From positions 140,388-204,387 of the forward strand of contig NZ_JABWRP020000012.1 in the NCBI RefSeq assembly GCF_014269035.2: 64,000 bases of DNA, written 5' to 3'. Origin of the DNA: Pseudomonas vlassakiae (GTDB lineage: Bacteria > Pseudomonadota > Gammaproteobacteria > Pseudomonadales > Pseudomonadaceae). The notes under the pieces are model-generated. The model had not been told where the DNA came from, searched no databases, and saw only the letters and a program-made list of their open reading frames with translations. Positions 48,863 to 58,384 of this stretch are shown here, one piece after another (the first letter of the stretch is position 1; each line of letters starts with the position of its first letter). Position numbers and translations under genes: made by a program.

Positions 48863-51160
48863 TCAGAACGCAGTGCTGACCGTCAGCGACAGGTTGCGCG
48901 GGTCTCCGTAGATCGCACCGGCATAGAACCCGTACTGGGTGTAGTAGTGCTTGTCGAACAGGTTGTCGACATTCAGGCTCACCGTGGTGTCATCCGTGAG
49001 CTGGTACTTGGCCATGGCATTCCAGATCGCATAGCCGGACCAGTTCACATCGCTCGCCCCGGCACTCACGCCGTTCACCGGCTGCCCCGCCGGGCTGGAA
49101 ATCGCGCGGATGTTGGTCTGCGCTTTCACCCCGGCTCCCAGGGTTAGGCGCTCCAGCGGGCCGGACAGTCGATAGGTGGTCGAAGCCTTGAACAGGTGCG
49201 ACGGGTCGCTGCGCCCGTCGCTGTCGACGCGGCGGAAATGCAGGTAGGTATAACCGGCATACACATTCCAGTTCGGCGTCAGCGCACCGGCGATCTCCAG
49301 GTCGATACCGTCCGTTTCCTGCCCGGTGCCGGCCTTGTAGGCATCACCCCCGGTTGGCGTGGTCAGGCCGTCGTCGAGCACTGCCTTGTTCTGCTGCTTG
49401 GTGCGGAAGTAAGCCGCCGAAGCGTTCAGGCGCCCGTCCAGCCACTCGCCCTTGATGCCGGTCTCGTAGCTCTGGCCGCGAATCGGCTCGACCTTGGTAC
49501 CGCTTTCGGTCTCGGCCGTTTGCGGGTTGAAGATGTCGGTGTAGCTGGCGTACAGCGAGTAGGTGTCGTTGAGGTCGTACACCGCACCCAGGTAGGGGGT
49601 GACGATGCCGTTGTTCTGCTGGTTGCTGCGCACGCCGGCGACGCTGTTGGTGGTTGCCGAGTAATCGGTGGTGCGCACACCGACGATCACCGACAACGGG
49701 TCGGTGATGCTCAGGCGAGTGGCGGCGTACATGCCCTGCAAGCGGGTGGTGGTCTTGCTGTGGCGGCCGGTGTGCGAGGCGATCATGTCGTAGTCGCTGT
49801 CCACGCCGTTGTGCCAGTCGGTCAGCGGGAAGCCGTTGTTGGCGCGGAACTGGCAGCCCACCGAGGGCGCGCTGACGCGGTCGTCGCTGACCAGGGTGCA
49901 GCTGTATTCCGGCGACCAGGCCACGGTGCGGCTGCCGTTGTAGCCGACCATCGCCTGATGGGTGCGACCGAACAGCTGGAACGGGCCGGACAGGTCGATC
50001 TGCGCCGATTGCTGGGTGGTGTCACTGGAGCTGTGCAGGCCGTTGAGCACCGCGCCGCTGCCATCCTGGTCCCAGTAGCCGCCGTAACTGCCACGTCCGG
50101 CCGAATTGACCTTGGCCAAGCCGCGGTGGTTGAGCACTTCGGCCGTGCTCTGGGCCGCCTTGAGGTCGAGCGTCCAGTCGTTGTCGAAGCGGTGCTCCAG
50201 CGAGCCGAAGGCGGTGCGGGTGGTGTATTCGCCGAAGCTCCAGCTCGGCACCACGTTGGTGCTGCGAGGCAGGTCGGTCTTGCTGCCGTCCTTGTACCAG
50301 ATCGGGATGTTGGCGCCCCAGCCGCCACCGACCACCTTGTTGTATTCGTACTGGTAGCCGGCGCCAATCGTGGTGGCATCGTCGATGTCGAATTCGAAGT
50401 TGGCCAGCGCCGCACGCGCGCGTTCGGACTGGTTGTCGCGGAACGAGTTGGCGTCGCCCTGGGTCATCACGAAACGCGAACGCAGGCGGCCATCTTCAGA
50501 CAGCGGCAGGTTGAGGTCGGCGCCCAGGCGGCGTTTGTCCCAGCTGCCATAAGTGGCGTAGGCGCTGCCGCCAAAGGTCCGGGTCGGGGCCTTGCGGATC
50601 AGGTTGACGGTGGCCGACGGGTCGCCGGTGCCGCCGAGCAGGCCGTTGGCGCCGCGAACGATGTCGATGCGCTCGTACAGGTCCATGTTCAGCGCGTTGC
50701 CGCCACCGCTGAAGTCGGAGCCGCCCTGGAACTGCAGGCCATCGACCTTCCAGTTGCTGATCGAGTAGCCACGGGCACGGAAGTCAGTGCGCCCACCCAC
50801 TTCGGACTTGGTGGCGCTCACCCCTGGCGTGGTGTCCAGCGCCTGCTCGATGGAGTGCACATCGCGGTCGTCCATCTGCTGGCGGGTGATGGTGGTGACT
50901 GACTGTGGCGTCTGCCGTGGGGTCAGCTGCAGGCCGGTGGAGCTGCGGGTGCTTTCCACCGTGTAGCCGAGCTGGCCGGTTTCGTCTGCGGATACCAGCG
51001 CACTGTCCTCGATCTGCGTGGCCTCCAGCTCCAGGGGCTGGCTTTCTGCAGCCAGGGCGCTGCCACTGATGGCGACAGCAACGAAGAAGGCAAGCGGGTG
51101 CAGGCGGCTACCGCCGCGGACTACAGGAGTGAAGTCGTTCATGGCGCTCTTGAGGTTCAT
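48863..51160 (-). CDS. TonB-dependent siderophore receptor
   Basis: A 765-residue outer-membrane receptor. A signal peptide of about 37 residues (FFVAVAISGSALAAES) is followed by a plug domain (TPRQTPQSVTTITRQQMDDR, then IVRGANGLLGGTGDPSATVN) and a 22-strand barrel ending in YGDPRNLSLTVSTAF. The C-terminal part (SLNVDNLFDKHYYTQYGFY) is of the ferripyoverdine/ferrichrome receptor kind. There is no N-terminal signalling (STN) domain. Two cysteines in a predicted surface loop (SCTLVSDDRVSAPSVGC) may pair. The ligand is unknown. It is divergent from a two-component system that may control it. Confidence 0.92.
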   Translation of the reverse strand: MNLKSAMNDFTPVVRGGSRLHPLAFFVAVAISGSALAAESQPLELEATQIEDSALVSADETGQLGYTVESTRSSTGLQLTPRQTPQSVTTITRQQMDDRDVHSIEQALDTTPGVSATKSEVGGRTDFRARGYSISNWKVDGLQFQGGSDFSGGGNALNMDLYERIDIVRGANGLLGGTGDPSATVNLIRKAPTRTFGGSAYATYGSWDKRRLGADLNLPLSEDGRLRSRFVMTQGDANSFRDNQSERARAALANFEFDIDDATTIGAGYQYEYNKVVGGGWGANIPIWYKDGSKTDLPRSTNVVPSWSFGEYTTRTAFGSLEHRFDNDWTLDLKAAQSTAEVLNHRGLAKVNSAGRGSYGGYWDQDGSGAVLNGLHSSSDTTQQSAQIDLSGPFQLFGRTHQAMVGYNGSRTVAWSPEYSCTLVSDDRVSAPSVGCQFRANNGFPLTDWHNGVDSDYDMIASHTGRHSKTTTRLQGMYAATRLSITDPLSVIVGVRTTDYSATTNSVAGVRSNQQNNGIVTPYLGAVYDLNDTYSLYASYTDIFNPQTAETESGTKVEPIRGQSYETGIKGEWLDGRLNASAAYFRTKQQNKAVLDDGLTTPTGGDAYKAGTGQETDGIDLEIAGALTPNWNVYAGYTYLHFRRVDSDGRSDPSHLFKASTTYRLSGPLERLTLGAGVKAQTNIRAISSPAGQPVNGVSAGASDVNWSGYAIWNAMAKYQLTDDTTVSLNVDNLFDKHYYTQYGFYAGAIYGDPRNLSLTVSTAF

Positions 51161-51299
51161 TTGGGAAGGTTTCGTATTCGCAGATGATTTTTTGTTACGA
51201 TTCTAGGGATCTGCCCTTTGGGCGCCATACCCGGCTTGTACGGGGATGTAATTGAACGTAACGAGCGCTGCCGGCCCTCCCGAACAGGTGTTTTTCCCG

Positions 51300-52016
51300 A
51301 TGAGCACGACCTTGCTGGTTGTCGACGATGACGACGAGATCCGCGAACTTCTTTGCGACTACCTTACCGATGCCGGCTACACCGTACTGGCGGCAGCAGA
51401 CGGTGAAGGCATGCGCGAGCAACTGGCCGCGAGCAAGGTCGACCTGGTGGTGCTCGACCTGATGCTGCCTGGCGAGGATGGCTTGAGCCTGTGCCGCCAG
51501 CTGCAGGCGACGCCGGGCCTGGCGGTGATCATGCTGTCGGCCAAGGGCAGTACGCTGGACCGCATCATCGGCCTGGAAGTGGGTGCCGACGACTACCTGG
51601 CCAAGCCTTTCGAACCGCGCGAGCTGGTCGCCCGCATCAAGGCTGTGCTGCGCCGCCCGCAACGCCTGGATAGCCCAGACGAGCAGGCTAGCGAAGCTCA
51701 GCGTTTCGCCGGTTTCAGCCTCGACCCCGTCAAACGTCTGCTGACCCGCCCCGACGGCGAAACCCTCACCCTGCCCCGCTCCGATTACCGGGTGCTGCGT
51801 GAACTGCTGGAGGCCAACAACCGTGTGGTCTCGCGCGATCTGCTGACACGCTGCGCGTTTGGCCGCGATCACCACCCCGACGACCGCTCGGTGGACATGT
51901 GCATCAGCCGCCTGCGTCAGCAATTGCGCCGCGCACCGGCCAGCGATATCCAGATCCTGACCATCCGCAACGAAGGCTATCTGCTAAGCATTGCCCGCAC
52001 CGAGGCCGACAGCTGA
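51300..52016 (+). CDS. OmpR-family response regulator
   Basis: A 238-residue two-domain regulator. The receiver has acidic pocket DDDDE at residues 9-13, phospho-acceptor Asp53 (VVLDLMLPGEDG) and Lys in DDYLAKPFEPREL. The C-terminal winged helix carries LPRSDYRVLRELLEANNRVV and SVDMCISRLRQQL. The ATG at 51300 is chosen by family length; an upstream TTG frame start is unlikely. It is co-transcribed with the kinase gene, whose start follows the stop by one base. Its target is probably the divergent receptor gene. Confidence 0.92.
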   Translation: MSTTLLVVDDDDEIRELLCDYLTDAGYTVLAAADGEGMREQLAASKVDLVVLDLMLPGEDGLSLCRQLQATPGLAVIMLSAKGSTLDRIIGLEVGADDYLAKPFEPRELVARIKAVLRRPQRLDSPDEQASEAQRFAGFSLDPVKRLLTRPDGETLTLPRSDYRVLRELLEANNRVVSRDLLTRCAFGRDHHPDDRSVDMCISRLRQQLRRAPASDIQILTIRNEGYLLSIARTEADS

Positions 52017-52017
52017 A

Positions 52018-53385
52018 ATGCGTTGGCTCCGTCGCCTGTGGCCGCGCACGCTGTTTGGCCAGCTGCTGCTGATCATGGTCAGCGGCACGCTGGTGGTCCA
52101 GTTGATGTCGAGCAGCATCTGGTTCGATGTGCGTTTCGCCCAGGTGCTCGAGGCACCGATCCGGCTCATGGCCGCGCGCAGTGCCCCGCTGATTGCCCAG
52201 GCCGACTGCCACACGGAACATTTGCAGGTGCCGGTACACTATCAGCTGCGCTGCGCCGAAAGCGAACCGACGCAACAGCAGGATCAGCGGCGCGGGCACC
52301 GGCGCGTCGAGCTGTTGCTGCAACAGGCGCTCAGGTATGAACTGGGCCATGCCCAGGAAGTGCGCCTGCTGAAGGTGCAACTGACCGATGAACTTGGCCA
52401 GCCGATCGTCTGGCGCAGCCTGTTCGGCCTGCGCACCGCCCAGGCGCATATCCAGTTCGCCGTGCCATTGCCCGACGGCCACTGGCTGAGCATTGACGGC
52501 CAGGAACTGCAGGGCTGGAGCGGCGAGTCGGCGTGGGTGTTGATCAGTGACTACCTGTTGCGAGTCTACGCGCTGCGCATCGTCGCCGTGCTGCTGGTCT
52601 GCCTGATCGCGGTGCGCCTGTGCCTGCGCCCGTTGCAGCGCCTGGCCGATGCCGCACGTGGGCTGGGCAGCAACCTCGAACAGCCACCGTTGGCCCTGGA
52701 CGGCCCGGAGGAAGTGCGCCAGGCTGCGCTGGCCTTCAATGCCATGCAGCAACGGCTGATCGCCATGGTCAACGACAAGGCCTACTTCCTCGCCGCCGTG
52801 TCCCACGACCTGCGTACCCCGCTGACACGCATGCGCCTGCGCCTGGAGCGCCTGCCGGACGATGAGCAGCGCGAACGCCTGCGGCAGAACATCACCCAGA
52901 TGGACAACATGATCGGCCAGGTGCTGGATTACCTACGCGCTGGCGAGCAGCAAAACCTTCAGCAGGTCGACCTCGACCGCCTGGTAGCGCGCTTGTGCGT
53001 CGACCTTGCCAGCAGTGCCGAGCCCTTGCCTGTGCACGGCAAGGGCGGCAGCCTGCGGGTCGATGCCCTGTTGCTGCAACGCTGCCTGCAGAACCTGGTG
53101 GTCAATGCCCTGCGTTATGCCAGGGAGGTTTCGGTGACACTGGAAACCGCCATCACCGGCGTGTACATCCATATCGACGACCGCGGCCCCGGCATCGCGC
53201 CGGGCCTGCTGGCCACCATCAGCGATCCTTTCGTGCGTGGCGAAGGTTCGCGTAACCAGGCGTCCGGGGGCTATGGGCTTGGGCTGAGCATCGCCCAGCG
53301 CATCGCCAGCAGCCATGGCGGCGAACTGCTGCTTTGCAATCGTGAAGGCGGCGGTTTGCGCGTCAGTGTGCTGTTGCCTCGGTGA
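52018..53385 (+). CDS. Sensor histidine kinase (EnvZ/PfeS-like)
   Basis: A 455-residue inner-membrane kinase. The first helix is at about residues 11-33, a periplasmic domain of about 140 residues with one Cys pair (DCHTEHLQ ... LRCAESE) follows, and the second helix lies near 180-205. HAMP, then the H-box AAVSHDLRTPLTRMRLRLE, N-box QNLVVNALRYA and G-boxes DDRGPGIAPG and GGYGLGLSIAQRI complete it. The ATG at 52018 is preferred over an upstream frame start inside the regulator gene. Signal unknown; iron-siderophore status is a guess from the neighbour. Confidence 0.93.
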   Translation: MRWLRRLWPRTLFGQLLLIMVSGTLVVQLMSSSIWFDVRFAQVLEAPIRLMAARSAPLIAQADCHTEHLQVPVHYQLRCAESEPTQQQDQRRGHRRVELLLQQALRYELGHAQEVRLLKVQLTDELGQPIVWRSLFGLRTAQAHIQFAVPLPDGHWLSIDGQELQGWSGESAWVLISDYLLRVYALRIVAVLLVCLIAVRLCLRPLQRLADAARGLGSNLEQPPLALDGPEEVRQAALAFNAMQQRLIAMVNDKAYFLAAVSHDLRTPLTRMRLRLERLPDDEQRERLRQNITQMDNMIGQVLDYLRAGEQQNLQQVDLDRLVARLCVDLASSAEPLPVHGKGGSLRVDALLLQRCLQNLVVNALRYAREVSVTLETAITGVYIHIDDRGPGIAPGLLATISDPFVRGEGSRNQASGGYGLGLSIAQRIASSHGGELLLCNREGGGLRVSVLLPR

Positions 53386-53487
53386 TCCAGCCCCGCGTTC
53401 AGGTAATAGTCTTTTACCAAAACCCCAGGTTTTCCGAACCTGCGGTTTGCCTATCCTAGGCCGCGTCATCCCGCCTGCGATGGACCC

Positions 53488-55158
53488 ATGAAAGACTCGC
53501 TCCCCAGCCGTTATGCCTGCCTGGCCCTGTGCCTGCTGTTCACCTTCGCCAGCATTCCGTTCCTTGCCCAGCACAGTTGGCTCTGGCCGCTGACGGTGGT
53601 TACCACCCTGCTCAGCCTGGTCGGCCTCAACGACCTGCGCCAGAGCCACCACGCGGTGCGGCGCAACTACCCGATCCTGGGCAACATCCGCTACCTGATC
53701 GAGACCATCCGCCCGGAGATCCGCCAGTACCTGATCGAAGGTGACGACGACAAGCTGCCGTTCTCCCGCTCGCAGCGCTCGCTGGTGTATGCCCGGGCCA
53801 AGAACGAGAGCGCCGAGAAAGCCTTCGGCACGCTCAACGATGCCTACAAGCCTGGCTTCGAATTCATCAGCCACTCGATGCTGCCGGTCGCCACGCCCGA
53901 CCCGGCATCGTTCCGCATTGCCATCGGCGGGCCGCAATGCCGCCAGCCCTATTGCGCGTCGATCTTCAACATCTCGGCCATGAGCTTTGGCGCGCTCAGT
54001 GCCAACGCGATTGCCGCACTCAACCAAGGCGCACGCCTTGGCCGCTTTGCCCATGACACCGGCGAGGGCAGCATCAGCCCTTATCACCGCGAGCATGGCG
54101 GCGACCTGATCTGGGAAATCGGCAGCGGCTACTTTGGTTGCCGCACCGCAGACGGCCACTTCGACGCGCAACGCTTCGCCGAGCAGGCGCGCAGCCCGCA
54201 GGTGAAGATGATCGAAATCAAGCTCAGCCAGGGTGCCAAGCCCGGCCACGGCGGGATTCTGCCGGCACACAAGGTCAGCCCGGAAATCGCTGCCACCCGC
54301 GGTGTGCGAGTGGGTGAGGACTGCATCTCGCCGGCAGCGCACAGCGCGTTCCGTACCCCGGTGGAGCTGCTGCACTTCGTTGCCAGCCTGCGCGAGCTGT
54401 CGGGCGGCAAGCCGGTGGGCTTCAAGTTCTGCCTGGGCCACCCGTGGGAGTTCATGGGCATCGCCAAGGCCATGCTGGTCACCGGCATCACCCCGGACTT
54501 CATCGTCGTCGACGGCAAGGAAGGCGGCACCGGCGCGGCGCCTAGGGAGTTCAGCGACAACATGGGCGTGCCGATGCGCGAAGGCCTGATGTTCGTGCAC
54601 AACACCCTGGTCGGCCTGAACCTGCGCTCGAGCATCCGCATCGGCGCGGCGGGCAAGATCGTCAGCGCCTTCGATATCGCCAGCGTGCTGGCCATCGGCG
54701 CCGACTGGGTCAACTCGGCCCGTGGCTTCATGTTCGCCATCGGTTGCATCCAGTCGCAGAGCTGCCACACCAACAAGTGCCCGACCGGCGTTGCTACCCA
54801 AGACCCGTTGCGCCAGCGTGCGCTGGTGGTGCCCGACAAGGCCGAGCGTGTAGCCAGCTTCCATCGCAACACCTTGCATGCCCTGGCCGAAATGCTTGCT
54901 GCCGCTGGCCTTGAACACCCTTCGCAGCTCAAACCCAAGCACCTGGCGCGGCGTATCAGCACCAGCGAGATCAGCCTGTTTTCCGACCTGCACCAATTTC
55001 TCAAGCCTGGCGAATTGCTCAGCGGCTCGATCGAAAGCGAGTTCTATGCGCGGATGTGGCGGATGGCGCGCAGTGACAGCTTTGCGCCGGAGACGGGGGA
55101 TGCAGCGGTCGCAACGACAGCGGCCAGCGTGCGCCGCAAAGAAACAGCCCCGGCATAG
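53488..55158 (+). CDS. Membrane-anchored FMN-binding glutamate-synthase-like protein
   Basis: A 556-residue protein with two N-terminal helices (about 8-45), then a TIM-barrel GltB central/FMN domain. Diagnostic blocks: ISAMSFGALSANAIAALNQGA, HDTGEGSISPYH, EIKLSQGAKPGHGGILP, FIVVDGKEGGTGAAP, and a 3Fe-4S cluster with CIQSQSCHTNKCPTGVATQDP. It lacks the glutaminase and the other domains of true glutamate synthase, so its reaction is unknown. It is monocistronic and convergent to the porin gene. Confidence 0.88.
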   Translation: MKDSLPSRYACLALCLLFTFASIPFLAQHSWLWPLTVVTTLLSLVGLNDLRQSHHAVRRNYPILGNIRYLIETIRPEIRQYLIEGDDDKLPFSRSQRSLVYARAKNESAEKAFGTLNDAYKPGFEFISHSMLPVATPDPASFRIAIGGPQCRQPYCASIFNISAMSFGALSANAIAALNQGARLGRFAHDTGEGSISPYHREHGGDLIWEIGSGYFGCRTADGHFDAQRFAEQARSPQVKMIEIKLSQGAKPGHGGILPAHKVSPEIAATRGVRVGEDCISPAAHSAFRTPVELLHFVASLRELSGGKPVGFKFCLGHPWEFMGIAKAMLVTGITPDFIVVDGKEGGTGAAPREFSDNMGVPMREGLMFVHNTLVGLNLRSSIRIGAAGKIVSAFDIASVLAIGADWVNSARGFMFAIGCIQSQSCHTNKCPTGVATQDPLRQRALVVPDKAERVASFHRNTLHALAEMLAAAGLEHPSQLKPKHLARRISTSEISLFSDLHQFLKPGELLSGSIESEFYARMWRMARSDSFAPETGDAAVATTAASVRRKETAPA

Positions 55159-55188
55159 GCCGGGGCTGTTCGTGACGCGTGGTCAGGA

Positions 55189-56478
55189 TCAGAAGATGCT
55201 GATCGGGTACTCGACGAATACGCGGACTTCGTTGCCGTCGTCGAAGTAGCCGTTCTGTTGTACCGCGTTGTTGGTACGCACCCAGGAACCGCGCAGCTTG
55301 ACCGACAGGTCCTTGGCCGGGCCGTCCTGAACGACGTAGCGCAGCTGGTTGAAGATTTCGCGCTCTTTACCTTCGCCAAAGCCGTGGGTATTGATGTTGT
55401 CACCCGCCACGTAGGCGATCTTGTAGGTCAGGCCCGGCACGCCGAAGGCGCCGAAGTCCAGGCCGTAGGCGAGCTGCCAGGAGCGCTCGTCTTCGGCGTT
55501 GAAGTCGGACCAGTAGGAGTTGGCCAGGTAGATGGTCGAACCACCGTCACCCACGCCGCCGCGGTCCTGGTACCAGCCGTAGTTGTAGCCAGTGCTGCCG
55601 GTGCTGCGCTGGTGCGCCAGGGTCACCGAGTGCGGGCCAAAGGCGTAGGTGGCCGCCAGGCTCCAGATGGTGTTTTCGTCACCGGTCAGCTCGGCTTTCT
55701 GGACGTACTTGCTGTTGATGTCCGACTTGTAGCCGTTGAAGTCCAGGGTCAGGGACTGGTCAACCGCGATCGGGAAGACGTAGTTCATGCCCAGGTAGTG
55801 CTTCTTCATCACGTCTTCGATGTTCGACGTGTAGGCGGAAGCGGTGAAGTTCTTGGTGAACTTGTAGCTGCCACCGAACACATCGATCGACTTCAGGTGG
55901 CCGCTGTCGCGCCCTTCGGCGCTCTTGCGAGCTTCCTCGGTGAAGTGACCGGCGTTCAGCTCCAGGCCTTCGATCTCCTTGGAGGTGATGAAGGTACCGG
56001 TGTAGCTCTCGGGCAGCAGGCGGCTGTCGTCGTATTGCAGCACCGGCAGCTCAGGCATCATGTCACCGTACTTGAGCACGGTGTTGGAGACGCGGAACTT
56101 GATGGCAGCGCCACCACGGGCCAGATTGTGCGGCGAATTGGTCGGCGCGGTGTCGCTGGGCTTGAAGAAGTCGACGCCGGCCGCGCCATTACGGCCCTTG
56201 CCGCCATCCAGGCGCAGTGCGTACAGGCCGAAGGCGTCAACGCCCACGCCCACGGTGCCCTGGGTGAAACCGGAGGAGAACTTGCCGATGAAGGCCTGGC
56301 CCCATTCGCTCTGGTCGTTCTTGCCGTGCTTCTTGTCACGGTTGATATAAGCGTTGCGCAGCAGAATGTTGGCGTGGCTGTCCTCGAGGAAGCCCTTGCT
56401 GTCGGCCTGATCGTTGGCCTGGGCCTGGGTCGCGGCGATCATCGCCAGGGCGACCAGGCTGATCCTGGTTTTCAACAT
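55189..56478 (-). CDS. OprD-family outer membrane porin (OprE/OprQ type)
   Basis: A 429-residue porin with a signal peptide of 21 residues (MIAATQAQAN end). OprD hallmarks: GFLEDSHANILLRNAYINRD at the start of the barrel, a repeated aromatic-Gly pattern through 18 strands, and a C-terminal FVEYPISIF. It forms a specific channel for small anionic or basic nutrients. It resembles the P. aeruginosa OprE and OprQ group; substrate not determined. Its stop lies about 30 bases from the convergent glutamate-synthase-like gene. Confidence 0.92.
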   Translation of the reverse strand: MLKTRISLVALAMIAATQAQANDQADSKGFLEDSHANILLRNAYINRDKKHGKNDQSEWGQAFIGKFSSGFTQGTVGVGVDAFGLYALRLDGGKGRNGAAGVDFFKPSDTAPTNSPHNLARGGAAIKFRVSNTVLKYGDMMPELPVLQYDDSRLLPESYTGTFITSKEIEGLELNAGHFTEEARKSAEGRDSGHLKSIDVFGGSYKFTKNFTASAYTSNIEDVMKKHYLGMNYVFPIAVDQSLTLDFNGYKSDINSKYVQKAELTGDENTIWSLAATYAFGPHSVTLAHQRSTGSTGYNYGWYQDRGGVGDGGSTIYLANSYWSDFNAEDERSWQLAYGLDFGAFGVPGLTYKIAYVAGDNINTHGFGEGKEREIFNQLRYVVQDGPAKDLSVKLRGSWVRTNNAVQQNGYFDDGNEVRVFVEYPISIF

Positions 56479-56897
56479 GTTGTTTTCCTTATTTCTAAAT
56501 CAAAAACGCTTTGCACTATTACGCCAGGAACCAACGCCCCTTCGTAGGTTCGACGCTATGCGGATCCGAACTGAAAGGCCCGCCGACCATCGTGTGGCGG
56601 GGCTTTCGCAGCAGCATGGCCATGGGTGGCCAGCAAGCGTTGGCCGAATCCTAGCCGTGGGCGATTACAAATGTCAAAAAGTCGTGAATTGCAGGTTGTT
56701 ATAACCAAAATCGAGCGCTTGCCTGGTGCATTTCCATGCATGTTCAGCAAGACGAAAGGTAATTTCGCCTTTGTATGATTTGCCGGATTGTCCGATCGGA
56801 AAGTCCGAGCCATGGGTAACCCACCTTTGCGAGCCCACAAACGAAAACGCCACCGCAAATGCGGTGGCGTTATTCATGGGTCGGGCTCCTGCCCTGG
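56479..56897. other. Intergenic region upstream of the porin gene
   Basis: About 420 AT-richer bases containing the porin promoter (not resolved) and, at 56846-56871, a terminator for the small minus-strand gene beyond. No supported gene. Confidence 0.4.
56846..56871 (-). terminator. Intrinsic terminator of the 67-residue gene
   Basis: On the minus strand AACGCCACCGCA-TT-TGCGGTGGCGTT followed by TTCGTTTG: 12-bp perfect stem and T-rich tail, 26 bases beyond the stop codon at 56898. Confidence 0.8.
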
Positions 56898-57101
56898 TCA
56901 GTGCCAGACCCCCAGCAGCGCTTCCAGCTCAGCGTCGCTTATCAGCCCTTGAGGGTAGCGGCCGTCAAGCAGACGTCGTGGGTCGGTCGTCCTGACCCGT
57001 TTGCCTCCATGGTGTTTCAACCACTGCGCCACAACCCTGAGCGATTGGTGATTGACTGCCGATGGGCGCAAAGCCGTCTCACTTGCTGCGTTCATGTCCA
57101 C
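56898..57101 (-). CDS. Small hypothetical protein
   Basis: A 67-residue protein ending in RRLLDGRYPQGLISDAELEALLGVWH, unrecognised. A GTG start at 57101 has GGAG five bases upstream; an ATG two codons later is the alternative. It is followed by a well-formed terminator, which supports a real transcription unit. Basic in its middle, no membrane segment. Function unknown. Confidence 0.65.
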   Translation of the reverse strand: MDMNAASETALRPSAVNHQSLRVVAQWLKHHGGKRVRTTDPRRLLDGRYPQGLISDAELEALLGVWH

Positions 57102-57234
57102 ACGTACTCCCTGGCCCGTGAGCGGCTAATTTACGTCTTGATTGTTACAGAACGGTGTGCCCGGTCTGCCTGGGTAACCCCCTGAAAAACAATACAAAAC
57201 GTATGCCACCCGACCCTCCGCATATCGGCTGGGC

Positions 57235-57264
57235 AAAAAAAACCCGTCATCAGACGGGCTTTTT
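57235..57264. terminator. Bidirectional intrinsic terminator downstream of aguA
   Basis: AAAAAAAACCCGTC, loop ATCA, GACGGGCTTTTTCG: six-base-pair GC stem with an A8 run to its left (T8 on the minus strand for aguA) and T5 to its right. Confidence 0.85.
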
Positions 57265-57277
57265 CGTTGGCAGTCGA

Positions 57278-58384
57278 TCAGCGCTTGAGCGGTGCCGGCT
57301 GTTGCTGGGTCAGGCAATGGATGTTGCCACCGCCGAGCAGCAGCTCGCGGCCTGGGATCATCACCACTTCATGGTCCGGGAAGACCTTGGCAAGAATCGC
57401 TCTGGCCTGAGCATCTGCGGGATCGTTGAAGCTCGGTGCAATGATGCCGCCGTTGACGATCAGGAAGTTCACGTACGAACCCGCCAGGCGCACCGACGGA
57501 TCACGCTCCTGGCTACCGGCCACCTGGTCGACACCGGCGCATTCTTCCTCCGTGGCGAACAGCGGGCCAGGGATCGGCATCTTGTGCACCACAAACTCGC
57601 GGCCCTTGGCGTCACGGGTGTTTTTCAGCACCTCGTAGGCGGCGTGGCAACGGGCGTAGTTGGGGTCGTTGGAATCATCGGTCCAGGCCAGTAACACTTC
57701 GCCTGGGCTTACGTAACAGCAGAAATTGTCGACGTGGCCGTCGGTTTCGTCGTTGTAAAGGCCATCGGGCAGCCACACGATGGTTTCCACTGCCAAGTGC
57801 TCGCGCAGGATCTCTTCGATCTGCTCGCGGTTCAGGTGCGGGTTGCGGTTGCGGTTGAGCAGGCACTCTTCGGTGGTGATCAGGGTGCCTTCGCCATCGA
57901 CATGGATCGAGCCGCCTTCCAGCACGAAGCCCTCGGTGTGGTAGCGCTGGCAACGCTCCATTTCCAGGACCTTGGCCGCCAGTTCCTCATCGCGGTTCCA
58001 CGGCGCATAGAGGCCGCCGTCGAAGCCGCCCCAGGCGTTGAAGCCCCAATCCACACCGCGCACTTCACCGTGGTCATTGATCACGAAGGTCGGGCCGGTG
58101 TCGCGCACCCAGGCGTCGTCGTTGCTGATTTCCACCACGCGGATGTTCGGCAGGTCGAGCTGACGACGGGCGTTTTCGTACTGCCCGGCGGAAACGGCCA
58201 CGGTTACCGGCTCGAAGCGGGCAATGGCCTTGGCCAGGGTGACATGGGCCGCCTGGGCTGGCTTACCGCCCAGGCGCCAGTTGTCCGAGCGCTCCGGCCA
58301 GACCATCCAGACCTGGCTTTGCGGCGCCCATTCGGCGGGCATGTGGAAGCCGTCGGCGCGGGGGGTGGAGTTGAGGGTTTTCAT
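57278..58384 (-). CDS. aguA: Agmatine deiminase AguA
   Basis: A 368-residue enzyme of the guanidino-group modifying superfamily that converts agmatine to N-carbamoylputrescine and ammonia. The catalytic Cys is residue 357 in LGGGNIHCLTQQ; other pocket residues lie in NDDAWVRDTGPTF and DGHVDNFCCYV. The start MKTLNSTPRADGFHMPAEW at 58384 fits the known protein; the frame start 15 bases earlier is not needed. aguB is not adjacent. Palindromic repeats in the upstream region may be operators. Confidence 0.96.
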   Translation of the reverse strand: MKTLNSTPRADGFHMPAEWAPQSQVWMVWPERSDNWRLGGKPAQAAHVTLAKAIARFEPVTVAVSAGQYENARRQLDLPNIRVVEISNDDAWVRDTGPTFVINDHGEVRGVDWGFNAWGGFDGGLYAPWNRDEELAAKVLEMERCQRYHTEGFVLEGGSIHVDGEGTLITTEECLLNRNRNPHLNREQIEEILREHLAVETIVWLPDGLYNDETDGHVDNFCCYVSPGEVLLAWTDDSNDPNYARCHAAYEVLKNTRDAKGREFVVHKMPIPGPLFATEEECAGVDQVAGSQERDPSVRLAGSYVNFLIVNGGIIAPSFNDPADAQARAILAKVFPDHEVVMIPGRELLLGGGNIHCLTQQQPAPLKR

